Below are positions 25,664 through 33,813 of a DNA stretch of 64,000 bases, piece by piece. The position numbers and the translations under genes were made by a program. The notes beneath the pieces were generated by a model, which worked only from the letters and a program-made list of their open reading frames with translations, was not told the DNA's origin and searched no databases. The stretch is taken from positions 186,001-250,000 of the forward strand of contig JAUHWT010000001.1 of assembly GCA_030427145.1 (NCBI GenBank), given 5' to 3'. The stretch's first letter is position 1. Every line of letters begins with the position of its first letter. This DNA is from Alphaproteobacteria bacterium. GTDB lineage: Bacteria > Pseudomonadota > Alphaproteobacteria > Rhodobacterales > Rhodobacteraceae.

Positions 25664-26128
25664 ATGACCAGCGCCATCGACCAAAAGCTTGCATCACTGG
25701 GGCTCACTCTGCCCGACGCGCCCGCACCGGCGGCGAATTACGTTCCATACGTGATCTCTGGCAACCTGGTGTTTATCTCGGGCCAGATCAGTAATGATTC
25801 CAATGGCCTGATCACCGGGAAGCTCGGTCGCGACATGGATGTGGACGCCGGTGTGGCGGCGGCGAAACGCTGTGCGCTTAACCTGATCGCCCAGCTGCGC
25901 GCGGCCTGCGGCGGTGATCTCGACCGGGTTGTCCGTGTCGTGAAAATCAACGGATTTGTGAACGCGGATGCGGATTTCACGGACCATCCGAAGGTCGTGA
26001 ACGGCGCATCGGACCTGTTTGTGGAAGTGTTTGGGGATGCCGGACGGCACGCGCGGGCGGCTGTTGGCTCCTCCTCCCTCCCCCTCGGCGTAGCGGTAGA
26101 GGTCGAAGGTGTATTCCAGATCAGCTGA
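25664..26128 (+). CDS. RidA family (YjgF/YER057c/UK114) protein
   Basis: 154 residues, of the longer RidA subgroup (canonical RidA is about 128). Typical parts are VISGNLVFISGQIS and the C-terminal LPLGVAVEVEGVFQIS; the usual substrate Arg region reads VGSSSLPLG, which departs from the classical R-x-x-V-x-V-x-x-LP motif. Classical members hydrolyse reactive enamine/imine intermediates, while this subgroup is less well defined. ATG 25664 is preferred over 25643 (GGGGAACAGG upstream). The 197-base gap to mlaA (25467-25663) must contain both divergent promoters. Confidence 0.82.
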   Translation: MTSAIDQKLASLGLTLPDAPAPAANYVPYVISGNLVFISGQISNDSNGLITGKLGRDMDVDAGVAAAKRCALNLIAQLRAACGGDLDRVVRVVKINGFVNADADFTDHPKVVNGASDLFVEVFGDAGRHARAAVGSSSLPLGVAVEVEGVFQIS

Positions 26129-26900
26129 ACTGCCACAGGATTTCATTGACGCGCCCCTTGCCCATCGTGGGCTTCACGATCGTGGGGCGGGGATCATTGA
26201 AAACAGTCTCTCCGCCATCGAGGCGGCCGTGGCTGAGGGCTATGGGATCGAGATCGACATTCAGGCGGCGTCCTGTGGCGAGGCGATGGTGTTCCATGAC
26301 GGAACGCTTGACCGCCTGACCGCCGAGACCGGGCCGGTGAACGGACGCACGGCGGATGAGTTGCGCGAGATTGTCCTGACGGATTCCACCGACGCCATTC
26401 CCACGCTCAAGGAAACCCTTGAAATCGTTCGCGGAAAAGTGCCGCTGCTGCTTGAGATCAAGGAGCCGGGGCATTCGCTTTCGCCCGATGTTGGGGCGCT
26501 GGAGGAACGTGTCGCCGATCTGTTGCGGCTCTATGCCGGGCCGGTTGCGGTAATGAGTTTCAACCCGCATTCCGTCACCGCGTTTGGCCGCTTTGGCCTC
26601 GCGGTGGCGCGTGGTCTGGTGACCTGCGACTTTCAGGACGCGGAGTGGGACCTGCCGGAACAGCGCCGTCAAACCCTTGCAAACATTGAGGGATTTGACC
26701 GCTCCGGTTCCGTCTTTATCTCCCATGACGCGCGGAACCTGAACACAGCGGCGGTGGAACGTATCCGCCGCAAGGGCTTCCCTGTGCTGTGCTGGACCGT
26801 GCGGTCGCAGGAGCAGGAGGACGCGGTGCGGGAGATCGCGGACAACATTACGTTTGAGGGCTACAGGCCCAAAATTCCGGAGCCGACGCCGCTTTTTTAG
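26109..26900 (+). CDS. Glycerophosphodiester phosphodiesterase family protein
   Basis: 263 residues with a GP-PDE TIM barrel. The catalytic histidines and metal ligands are visible: HRG (His19-Arg20), the E-I-D pair (Glu48, Asp50), FHDGTLDR (His63) and LLLEIKEPG. It hydrolyses glycerophosphodiesters to sn-glycerol 3-phosphate and an alcohol. There is no signal peptide, so it is cytosolic. It starts with GTG 26109 inside the ridA 3' end (20-base overlap; GAGG at 26098-26101), which argues for co-expression. Confidence 0.87.
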   Translation: MYSRSAELPQDFIDAPLAHRGLHDRGAGIIENSLSAIEAAVAEGYGIEIDIQAASCGEAMVFHDGTLDRLTAETGPVNGRTADELREIVLTDSTDAIPTLKETLEIVRGKVPLLLEIKEPGHSLSPDVGALEERVADLLRLYAGPVAVMSFNPHSVTAFGRFGLAVARGLVTCDFQDAEWDLPEQRRQTLANIEGFDRSGSVFISHDARNLNTAAVERIRRKGFPVLCWTVRSQEQEDAVREIADNITFEGYRPKIPEPTPLF

Positions 26901-26969
26901 GCGACATTACCTGTTGTGATCGCAACGGGGCCTCCGGGCCATTGACGGCGGCGCTTCGGGTGCCAGATC

Positions 26970-28166
26970 ATGGGAACGGAGGCAGAGATGGACGGCGGCG
27001 AAACACTCGAAATTTCCATGCTCGATTCCGTGGCGCAGATCAGCGCCGCGGAATGGGACGCCTGTGCCGACCGGCCAGGCGACAGACCCGATAACCCTTT
27101 TATAACACACCGTTTTCTCGATGCACTGGAACGCTCCGGCAGTGTCGGTCCCGGCACCGGATGGCAGCCCCGGCACCTCGTCGCGCGCATGGCGGGCGAG
27201 GTGATTGCCGTGATGCCGATGTATGCCAAGGGGCACAGCCAGGGCGAGTATATTTTCGACTTCGACTGGGCCCATGCCTATGAGCAGGCGGGGGGGCGGT
27301 ATTACCCGAAACTTCAGTCTGCGGCGCCGTTTACGCCGGTGACGGGGCGGCGGTTTTTGACGCGGGCGGGGCATGAGACCATTGGACGCGGGGCGCTGTT
27401 GCAGGGGGCCATTCAGGTCGCGACGAACAATGAGGTCTCGTCGTTTCATGCCACGTTCTGCACGGCGGAGGAGCGGGAATGGGGCGAAAGCGTCGGCCTT
27501 CTGGGCCGTGTAACCCGCCAGTTTCATTGGGAAAATCGCGACTACGCCGATTTTGACGCCTTTCTCGCGGACCTGAGTTCACGCAAGCGGAAGGCCATTC
27601 GCAAGGAGCGCAAAAAGGCGCGGGAGTTTGGCGGGCGGATTATCGCGCTGACCGGAGATGAGATCGAGCCGGAGCATTGGGATGCGTTCTGGGCGTTCTA
27701 TCAGGATACTGGTGCGCGGAAATGGGGCACGCCGTATCTGACGCGGCAATTCTTTGATATTGCTCATGAAACCATGCGCGACGACATGCTTCTGGTGCTG
27801 GCGGAGCGCGATGGGCGATGGGTTGCGGGGGCGCTGAATTTTATTGGGGCGGAGACGCTTTATGGGCGGTATTGGGGGTGTGTCGAGGATCACCCCTGCC
27901 TGCATTTTGAGTTGTGCTACTACCAGGCCATTGATTTTGCTATCGGAAATGGGATCGACCGGGTTGAGGCCGGGGCGCAGGGGGAGCACAAGCTGGCGCG
28001 GGGGTACCTGCCGACGGTGACGCATTCGCTGCACTGGTTCCGGGATGAGGGGTTTTCGCGGGCGGTCGAAAACTACCTGAAACAGGAGGCGGAACACATC
28101 GGGGAGGAGATCCAGATCATGATGGATTATGCCCCGTTCCGCAAAGGGGAGAGTGAAAATGGCTGA
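26970..28166 (+). CDS. FemAB-like/GNAT family N-acyltransferase (peptidogalycan biosysnthesis-type, DUF482)
   Basis: 398 residues. The sequence has the DUF482 (FemAB_like) look: [19 protein letters not shown] near the N-terminus, the central [20 protein letters not shown] segment and the end motif FEGFSRAV-like '[14 protein letters not shown]'. Members resemble aminoacyl- or acyl-transferases, but no reaction is established that I can name. It lies 69 bases after the phosphodiesterase and overlaps phhB by 8 bases, so it is probably in the same transcript as the gene before and after. ATG 26988 (Met7) is an alternative start. The base composition is markedly G-rich on this strand. Confidence 0.8.
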   Translation: MGTEAEMDGGETLEISMLDSVAQISAAEWDACADRPGDRPDNPFITHRFLDALERSGSVGPGTGWQPRHLVARMAGEVIAVMPMYAKGHSQGEYIFDFDWAHAYEQAGGRYYPKLQSAAPFTPVTGRRFLTRAGHETIGRGALLQGAIQVATNNEVSSFHATFCTAEEREWGESVGLLGRVTRQFHWENRDYADFDAFLADLSSRKRKAIRKERKKAREFGGRIIALTGDEIEPEHWDAFWAFYQDTGARKWGTPYLTRQFFDIAHETMRDDMLLVLAERDGRWVAGALNFIGAETLYGRYWGCVEDHPCLHFELCYYQAIDFAIGNGIDRVEAGAQGEHKLARGYLPTVTHSLHWFRDEGFSRAVENYLKQEAEHIGEEIQIMMDYAPFRKGESENG

Positions 28167-28443
28167 GGCGCTGTCAGAGGCGGGACGCAGGGAACTCATT
28201 GAAAACGAATGGGTATTTCTGGAAGAGCGGGATGCGGTGTCCAAGAAATTCGTCTTCAAAAACTTCGTTGAGGCGTTCGGATTTATGACCCGCGTGGCGC
28301 TCTGGGCGGAGAAATGGGACCACCATCCGGAATGGGCGAATGTCTATAAAACGGTGGATGTGACGCTCACGACCCACAGCATTGACGGGCTGTCGGATCT
28401 TGATCTGAAGCTGGCGAAAAAGATGGATCAACTGGCACAATAG
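28159..28443 (+). CDS. phhB: Pterin-4a-carbinolamine dehydratase (PCD/DCoH family)
   Basis: 94 residues, the standard PCD size. The active-site signature [23 protein letters not shown] is present in two pieces (WDHHPEW at about 54-60 and TTHS near 73-76), with the catalytic His residues. It dehydrates 4a-hydroxytetrahydropterin, recycling pterin cofactor. No phenylalanine hydroxylase is in the window, so another role (for example molybdopterin-related, as suggested for some PCDs) is possible. ATG 28159 has GGGGAG 8-13 bases upstream. Its last codons form the first unit of a direct-repeat array. Confidence 0.9.
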   Translation: MAEALSEAGRRELIENEWVFLEERDAVSKKFVFKNFVEAFGFMTRVALWAEKWDHHPEWANVYKTVDVTLTTHSIDGLSDLDLKLAKKMDQLAQ

Positions 28444-28538
28444 TGCATGCCGGGTGGCGCAATCTGACACCGAAGTGGCACAGATGTGCAGGGATTTGGC
28501 ACAGATTGTGAATCAAATGGCACAGATTGCACGGGGTT
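28433..28538 (+). repeat. Five phased 21/22-bp direct repeats (core TGGCACAGAT)
   Basis: Units begin at 28433, 28455, 28476, 28497 and 28518, so the spacing is 22, 21, 21 and 21. Cores: TGGCACAATA, TGGCGCAATC, and TGGCACAGAT three times; the remaining 11 bases of each unit vary. The first unit covers the phhB stop codon. A period of two helical turns puts all cores on one face of the DNA. This could be an array of binding sites (iteron-like) or the remnant of an insertion-sequence end with multiple internal repeats, as in IS21-type elements. Confidence 0.75.
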
Positions 28539-28579
28539 TTGCGAAATCCGTCCCGTTTTGCTGACCATTTGACGCGATT

Positions 28580-28605
28580 GGGCGGTCATGTCGGCATGAC
28601 CGCCC
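28580..28605. terminator. Perfect 11-bp hairpin between convergent phhB and peroxiredoxin genes
   Basis: GGGCGGTCATG (28580-28590), loop TCGG, CATGACCGCCC (28595-28605). It lies between two convergent genes, 12 bases from the peroxiredoxin stop, where a bidirectional terminator is expected. There is no T-run on either side, so termination is inferred only from position. Confidence 0.45.
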
Positions 28606-28617
28606 AGGATCTGATGA

Positions 28618-29103
28618 TCAGAGTTTTTCGAGCATGGTTTCGCCGGCGCTGATCTCGCAGCCGGTGCCTTCCTCGGCGAAGAGGTCGACGACGACGCCGT
28701 TTTCGACGATCATCGAGTAGCGGCGGGAGCGGTCGATCAGGCCACGGGACGGGACGGAGAAATCCATGCCGACGGCTTTGGTGAATGCGCCGGTCGCATC
28801 GGCGATCATGCGGACGTTGCCGCCAGACGCGCCATTGGCCTCGCCCCAGGCGCTCATCACGAAGGGATCGTTGACCGAGAGGCAGATGATGTCATCGACA
28901 CCTTTGGTCCGGATTTTGTTGGCGTTCTGAACGTAGCTCGGCAGGTGGCGGTTGGTGCAGGTGCTGGTATAGGCACCGGGCAGTGCGAAAACGACCACGC
29001 GTTTTCCGGTGAAGAGGTCGCCGGTGGAAAGCGTTTCCATGTCCTCTCCGATCATTTCAAGAAATTCGGCTTCCGGCAGTTTGTCTCCGATCGACAGGCT
29101 CAT
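28618..29103 (-). CDS. Peroxiredoxin, Prx5 (redoxin) type
   Basis: 161 residues. The peroxidatic cysteine is Cys49 in PGAYTSTCTNRHLP; the usual Prx5 motif is PGAFTPTCS-x-x-HLP, so this copy has Ser for the second Pro. The rest (ICLSVNDPFVMSAWGEANG..., and the late Arg RSRRYSMIVENGVV) fits the family. A C-terminal region Cys (near residue 150, TGCEIS) may act as resolving residue. It reduces H2O2 and organic hydroperoxides with glutathione or glutaredoxin. ATG 29103 was chosen because the fold starts there. Confidence 0.9.
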   Translation of the reverse strand: MSLSIGDKLPEAEFLEMIGEDMETLSTGDLFTGKRVVVFALPGAYTSTCTNRHLPSYVQNANKIRTKGVDDIICLSVNDPFVMSAWGEANGASGGNVRMIADATGAFTKAVGMDFSVPSRGLIDRSRRYSMIVENGVVVDLFAEEGTGCEISAGETMLEKL

Positions 29104-29188
29104 TCCGTTGTTCCCCAATGTACTGGTTGCGCCAAACGCATGACGGCATATAGACGTTTGACCGATGAATGCCAGACCGGAGACCGCC

Positions 29189-30439
29189 ATGGAAAACCTG
29201 GATGCCCGAATTTCAGTGATTGGTGCCGGTCAAGCGGGCGCGTCCCTGGTCGCGGAACTGCGGGATCTGGGGCACCGGGGTCCGATTACGATGATCGGGG
29301 ATGAGCCTTCCCTGCCCTATCAGCGGCCGCCCCTGTCGAAGGCGTATCTTAAAGGCGAGATGCAGCTGGAGCGGCTGTATCTGCGGCCGGCGACGTTTTA
29401 CGCGGAACGGAATATTGAGGTGCTGACCGGGGTGCGCGTGGTGTCGATTGACCGCGCTGCGAAGGAGGCCGTTTTGGAGGACGGGCGGCGGATTGGACAT
29501 GATCTGCTGGCGCTGACCACCGGGACGACGCCAAGACGGCTGCCCGGTGACATTGGCGGTGATCTGGACGACGTGCATGTGATGCGGTCGCTGGCCCATG
29601 CGGATGCGCTGGCCGAGGGGCTGGCGCGGGGGCATAAGGCGGCGTTGATCGTGGGGGGCGGGTATATTGGCCTGGAGGCCGCCGCGGTGCTGCGCGAGAA
29701 GGCTTTGAAGGTTACGGTTCTGGAAGCGGCGCCGCGTATTCTGGCGCGGGTGGCGTCAGCGGAGACGGCGGATTTCTTTCGCGATCTGCACCGGAACAAC
29801 GGGGTTGATATCCGCGAGGGCGTGACGCTGTCGCGGCTGGTGGGTGAGAATGGCCGGGTCACGGGTGGTGAGCTGAGCGACGGCACGGTGATCCCGGCGG
29901 ATGTGGCGCTGGTTGGCATTGGTGTGGTGCCGAATGACGGGTTGGCGCGGGATGCGGGGCTGGATCTGGATAACGGGATTGTCGTGGATGGTGCGGGGCG
30001 CACGTCAGATCCGTCGATCTTTGCCGCCGGGGACTGCACGAATTTTCCCTATCGGGGCGTACGCATTCGGCTGGAGAGCGTACCCAATGCTATCGACCAG
30101 GCCGAGGCCGTGGCGGCGGCGATGCTGGGCGGGGATGTGGACTATGTGGCAAAGCCCTGGTTCTGGTCGGATCAGTACAATATCAAGTTGCAGATCGCCG
30201 GGCTGAATGCGGGCTACGACCGGACGGTGGTGCGGCCGGGTGTGCGTGAGGGCACGCAGTCGGTGTGGTATTATGCCGGGGATGAGTTGCTGGCGGTGGA
30301 TGCGATGAACGATCCGCGGAGTTACATGATGGCGAAGCGCTGGATTGAGGCGGGGGTGTCGCCGGATGCGGGTCAGGTGGCGGATCCGGGTGTGGAGTTA
30401 AAGGGGTTGGCGGTAAAGGCTCCGGCAGACGCGGAATAA
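29189..30439 (+). CDS. FAD-dependent NAD(P)H:ferredoxin/rubredoxin reductase family
   Basis: 416 residues. The FAD-binding motif is VIGAGQAGASLVAELR (about 10-25), the NAD-binding motif is IVGGGYIGLEAAAVLRE (about 149-166) and the second FAD motif is IFAAGDCTNFP. This is the putidaredoxin-reductase-like class that feeds electrons to ferredoxin-dependent oxygenases or P450s. No ferredoxin or P450 is nearby, so its partner is elsewhere. ATG 29189 is preferred (GGAG at 29179-29182); ATG 29165 is in frame. Divergent from the peroxiredoxin gene across 85 bases. Confidence 0.9.
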   Translation: MENLDARISVIGAGQAGASLVAELRDLGHRGPITMIGDEPSLPYQRPPLSKAYLKGEMQLERLYLRPATFYAERNIEVLTGVRVVSIDRAAKEAVLEDGRRIGHDLLALTTGTTPRRLPGDIGGDLDDVHVMRSLAHADALAEGLARGHKAALIVGGGYIGLEAAAVLREKALKVTVLEAAPRILARVASAETADFFRDLHRNNGVDIREGVTLSRLVGENGRVTGGELSDGTVIPADVALVGIGVVPNDGLARDAGLDLDNGIVVDGAGRTSDPSIFAAGDCTNFPYRGVRIRLESVPNAIDQAEAVAAAMLGGDVDYVAKPWFWSDQYNIKLQIAGLNAGYDRTVVRPGVREGTQSVWYYAGDELLAVDAMNDPRSYMMAKRWIEAGVSPDAGQVADPGVELKGLAVKAPADAE

Positions 30440-30450
30440 GTTGATCTCTT

Positions 30451-30530
30451 TCGCCCGGCGGCAACGCCGGGCAGCGCCGACCTCCCCCATGGGAGGCGCT
30501 ATCGCGCCACCCGAGGTCGGAGCTGCCCTT
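30451..30530 (+). repeat. Structured intergenic repeat, copy A
   Basis: First hairpin: GCCCGGCG (30454-30461), GCAA loop, CGCCGGGC (30466-30473). Second element: CCGACCTC (30478-30485) pairs with GAGGTCGG (30514-30521), enclosing GGCGC (30496-30500) / GCGCC (30505-30509); outer CAGC (30473-30476) / GCTG (30523-30526). A clearly related copy lies at 59668-59745 with compensatory base changes. It starts 12 bases after the reductase stop. Confidence 0.7.
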
Positions 30531-30568
30531 GTCTCCTGGGCGGTAACGTTTGGAAAGGATGCGGGTTA

Positions 30569-31141
30569 ATGCGCATCATAGGTGGCACACATCGCGGGCG
30601 GGCCCTGGCCTCGGTGGGTAAGGGCGATGCGGCGGCGCATTTGCGGCCGACGACGGACAGGGTGCGGGAGAGCCTGTTCAATCTGCTGGCCCATGGCGGT
30701 TATGCGGAGCGGCCCCTGCCGGAAGGGTACCGGGTGCTGGACCTGTTTGCCGGAACCGGGGCGCTGGGGCTGGAGGCCCTGTCGCGCGGGGCGGAACAGG
30801 CGGTGTTCGTGGACCAGGGGCGCAAGGCGCAGAAAATCCTGGAGGAAAACATCTCAAAGCTGGGCGTATTGCCCCAGACCAAAGTGATCCCCAAGGACGC
30901 CACGAGGCTCGGCAAATGCGTGTCCGATCCGTTCCGGCTGGTGTTTCTCGACCCGCCCTATGGCAAAAAGCTGGGGGAGAAGGCGCTTGCCTCGGCGGCG
31001 GCGGGGGGCTGGATCGCGCCGGGGTCGGTGATCGTTTGGGAAGAGTCTGACGCGGTCAACCGGCTGGAGGGGTTTTCGAGGCTGGACGAAAGACGCTATG
31101 GGGACACGGTGATTTCGATTTTCAGGTTTGACGGCGCATGA
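30569..31141 (+). CDS. rsmD: 16S rRNA (guanine966-N2)-methyltransferase RsmD
   Basis: 190 residues, the usual length. MRIIGGTHRGR at the N-terminus is characteristic, the SAM-binding motif I is LDLFAGTGALG (57-67), and the catalytic DPPY is at 128-131. It methylates G966 in the 30S subunit. It overlaps recQ by 4 bases (ATGA), so the two are translationally coupled. Confidence 0.94.
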   Translation: MRIIGGTHRGRALASVGKGDAAAHLRPTTDRVRESLFNLLAHGGYAERPLPEGYRVLDLFAGTGALGLEALSRGAEQAVFVDQGRKAQKILEENISKLGVLPQTKVIPKDATRLGKCVSDPFRLVFLDPPYGKKLGEKALASAAAGGWIAPGSVIVWEESDAVNRLEGFSRLDERRYGDTVISIFRFDGA

Positions 31142-33207
31142 GTGACAGGCGGGAAATCCTCGACCGGGTCTTTGGGTTTTCGGATTTCAGGCCAGGGCAG
31201 GACGAGATTGTGGGCGCGGTCGCCGACGGTCGCGACGTACTGGCGATTTTGCCAACGGGTGGTGGCAAGTCGCTGTGCTTTCAGCTGCCTGCGCTGATGC
31301 GCGAGGGGCTGACGGTGGTGATCTCGCCGCTGATTGCGCTGATGCGCGATCAGGTGCGGGCGTTGAAAGCGGCCGGTGTCAATGCGGCGGCGCTGACCTC
31401 GCATTCGGATGAGATGGACCTGGAGGAGATATTCTCGGGCATTGATGATGGCACGCTGAAGCTCCTTTATATGGCGCCGGAGCGGCTGGGGTCCTCGGGG
31501 CCGCTGCTGCGGCGGGCGGGGATCAGCCTGCTGGCGGTGGATGAGGCCCATTGCGTAAGCCAGTGGGGGCATGATTTCCGGCCGGATTACCTGCGCATTG
31601 GGGGGCTCAGGGAGCAGCTTGGCGGGGTGCAGACCGTGGCGCTGACCGCGACGGCGGATGCGGAAACGCGGGAGGAGATCTGTCGCCAACTCTTTGCGGG
31701 CGGGGAGCCGGAGACATTCCTGGGCGGGTTTGACCGGCCGAACCTGTCGCTGGCCTTTCAGGTAAAAAACTCGCCGCGGCGGCAGATTTTGGATTTTGTC
31801 GACCTGCACCGGGGGCTGTCGGGGATTGTCTACTGCACCAGCCGCAACAAGACGGAAACGCTTGCCCAGGCGCTGAACGAGGCGGGACACCGGGCGATGG
31901 CCTATCACGCGGGCCTGGAGCGGGAGGAGCGCGAGGCGGCGGAGGCACGGTTCCAGCGCGAGGACGGGCTGGTTGTCTGTGCGACGATTGCCTTTGGCAT
32001 GGGGATCGACAAGCCGGATATTCGCTTCGTGGCCCATGCGGATCTGCCGAAATCGGTGGAGTCCTATTACCAGGAAATTGGCCGGGCCGGGCGCGACGGG
32101 GCGCCGGCGGATACGCTGACGCTTTACGGCGCCGATGACATCCGGTTGCAGCGGACGCGGATTGACGAGAGCCCATCGCCCATGGAGCGCAAGGACGCGG
32201 ATCACGGGCGGCTGAATGCGCTTCTGGGTCTGGCGGAGGCCCAGGGGTGCCGACGGCAGGTTCTGCTCGCGTATTTTGGTGAGACGGGGGCGGAGCCCTG
32301 CGGGAACTGTGACCTGTGCAAAACGCCGCCCAAGCTGTTCGACGGGACGGAGGATGCGCGCAAGGCGTTTTCCGCCGTGCTGCGGACGGGTGAGTATTTC
32401 GGGACGGAGCATCTGATTAATGTGCTGCGCGGCGAGGCGACGGACCGGGTGACGCAGCGGGGGCATGATAAACTGCCGACCTTTGGGGTTGGAAAGGACC
32501 GCTCGAAGGCGGAATGGCAGACGGTGTTTCGGCAATTGATGGGGCTCGATTACCTGCGGCCGGATGCGTCGCGGCATGGGGCGCTGCGGTTTACGGAGAG
32601 CGCGCGGCCCCTGCTGCGCGGGGAAATGAGCGTGACGCTGCGGGCGGATACGGTGACGGCCTCGCGCAAGCAGGCGGGGCGGGCGACACCGATGGCGCTG
32701 GTGGCGGAAGAGGATGAGGGGCTGCTGGCGGCGCTGAAGGCGAAGCGGCGGGAACTGGCGGATGCGGCGGGGGTGCCGGCGTATATCGTCTTTAACGACC
32801 GGACACTGGTGGAGATGGTCAGCCGCAAGCCGCAGACGATTGACGACATGCGCGGGATCACGGGGATCGGGGCGGTGAAGCTCGACCGCTATGGCCCGGA
32901 TTTTCTCGACGTGCTGACCGGCGCGGGCGGCGAGCGGCCCCACCCGGCCCGGATGCGTCTGGCCTCGGAGGGCAATGGCAGCGGATCGCTGTTCGACCGG
33001 TTGCAGGAGGCCCAGGTGGAACTGGCGCGGGGCGGAAACGGCATGGACCGGCCCCTGTCCTGCGATGCCGCGACGCTGTCGCGCATTGCGGCGCGCAGGC
33101 CTGGGACACTTGACGACCTGGAGGCGATTTCAGGGATGAACGCCCGCAAAACCGAGCGGTTTGGGGAGCGGTTTTTGGAGATTATCGAGGCCGAGGGGCG
33201 GGGGTAG
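31138..33207 (+). CDS. recQ: ATP-dependent DNA helicase RecQ
   Basis: 689 residues, longer than E. coli RecQ (about 610). Motif I is LPTGGGKS (38-45), the DEAH box is at 135-138 followed by CVSQWGHDFRPDY, and motif VI is QEIGRAGRDG. A zinc-binding cysteine cluster (GNCDLC) and RQC winged-helix follow. The C-terminus holds an HRDC domain (about 535-595) and a second HRDC-like segment (about 635-685, LSRIAARRPGTLDDLEAISG), which explains the extra length. It unwinds DNA in recombination repair and fork restart. Confidence 0.94.
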   Translation: MSDRREILDRVFGFSDFRPGQDEIVGAVADGRDVLAILPTGGGKSLCFQLPALMREGLTVVISPLIALMRDQVRALKAAGVNAAALTSHSDEMDLEEIFSGIDDGTLKLLYMAPERLGSSGPLLRRAGISLLAVDEAHCVSQWGHDFRPDYLRIGGLREQLGGVQTVALTATADAETREEICRQLFAGGEPETFLGGFDRPNLSLAFQVKNSPRRQILDFVDLHRGLSGIVYCTSRNKTETLAQALNEAGHRAMAYHAGLEREEREAAEARFQREDGLVVCATIAFGMGIDKPDIRFVAHADLPKSVESYYQEIGRAGRDGAPADTLTLYGADDIRLQRTRIDESPSPMERKDADHGRLNALLGLAEAQGCRRQVLLAYFGETGAEPCGNCDLCKTPPKLFDGTEDARKAFSAVLRTGEYFGTEHLINVLRGEATDRVTQRGHDKLPTFGVGKDRSKAEWQTVFRQLMGLDYLRPDASRHGALRFTESARPLLRGEMSVTLRADTVTASRKQAGRATPMALVAEEDEGLLAALKAKRRELADAAGVPAYIVFNDRTLVEMVSRKPQTIDDMRGITGIGAVKLDRYGPDFLDVLTGAGGERPHPARMRLASEGNGSGSLFDRLQEAQVELARGGNGMDRPLSCDAATLSRIAARRPGTLDDLEAISGMNARKTERFGERFLEIIEAEGRG

Positions 33208-33229
33208 CGCGCGGGTTTCGCCTCGCCTT

Positions 33230-33799
33230 TCAGGCCGGGGGGCCGGGGACCACGACGGTTGAGGCGATGGCCCCGCCCTCGGTGGACCAGACGCTGTGGT
33301 CGTTGGCGTTGAGGGATACGGTGACGAGGTTGTCGCCGGATTGCAGCAGGGCACCGGGCAGATGGAACCATGTCGAGTAGACACGGGCGATCTTGACGCC
33401 GTTCACATAGACATGGGCGTGGCCCGCGTTCTCCTCGACCGGTCGGTTGATGGCGGCGGGGGTGAAGGTGAAATTGGTGGGCAGGATCTGGATATTGTAG
33501 CCGTCCATTGCGTCGGGGAACATCAGATGACTGACGCCTGGTACGGGGAGGTCTTCGGACACCGGGCGGAGGGGGTGGTCATGGGCTGTGTCGCCTGCGG
33601 CCATGGTCATGCCGCCCGCTTTATCATCCGCGGCCTGCGCAGATGCGGGGGCCTCCGGCGCCTCGGACGCCATGCAGACGCTGTCCATACCAACATATTC
33701 CTCATCGGGTCCGGTTGAGGCATCCGTCAGGAGGGGGGCTACGGTCATGATGATCACGGACATTGCCGCGCCGATCGTCAGGTAAGCGAGGCGTTCCAT
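33230..33799 (-). CDS. Uncharacterised exported or membrane-anchored protein next to YHYH protein
   Basis: 189 residues. An N-terminal hydrophobic helix (about 6-26) acts as signal or anchor, then comes an Ala/Met/Asp/His-rich linker (GGMTMAAGDTAHDHPLRP) and a folded C-terminal domain with GHAHVYVNGVKIARVYSTWF and LNANDHSVWS. The cluster of His, Met and Asp looks like a possible metal site, but no family name is certain. It starts 14 bases after the YHYH gene, with GGAAGGGA upstream, so they are one operon and probably one function. Convergent with recQ. Confidence 0.7.
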   Translation of the reverse strand: MERLAYLTIGAAMSVIIMTVAPLLTDASTGPDEEYVGMDSVCMASEAPEAPASAQAADDKAGGMTMAAGDTAHDHPLRPVSEDLPVPGVSHLMFPDAMDGYNIQILPTNFTFTPAAINRPVEENAGHAHVYVNGVKIARVYSTWFHLPGALLQSGDNLVTVSLNANDHSVWSTEGGAIASTVVVPGPPA

Positions 33800-33813
33800 C
33801 GCGTGTCCCTTCC

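Noticed and set aside
24000-28000. Firm assignment of a replication origin from the skew change
   Set aside because: No dnaA, parAB or other origin marker lies in the window, and the counts are samples, so this is kept only as a finding.
28433-28538. CRISPR array
   Set aside because: The constant part is only about 10 bases and units are 21-22 bases, far shorter than CRISPR repeat plus spacer, and there are no cas genes.
31096-32943. Open frame of 615 codons on the minus strand opposite recQ
   Set aside because: RecQ is unmistakable on the other strand. The antisense product is rich in Arg, Pro and His with no domain, as expected for the reverse of a high-GC gene.
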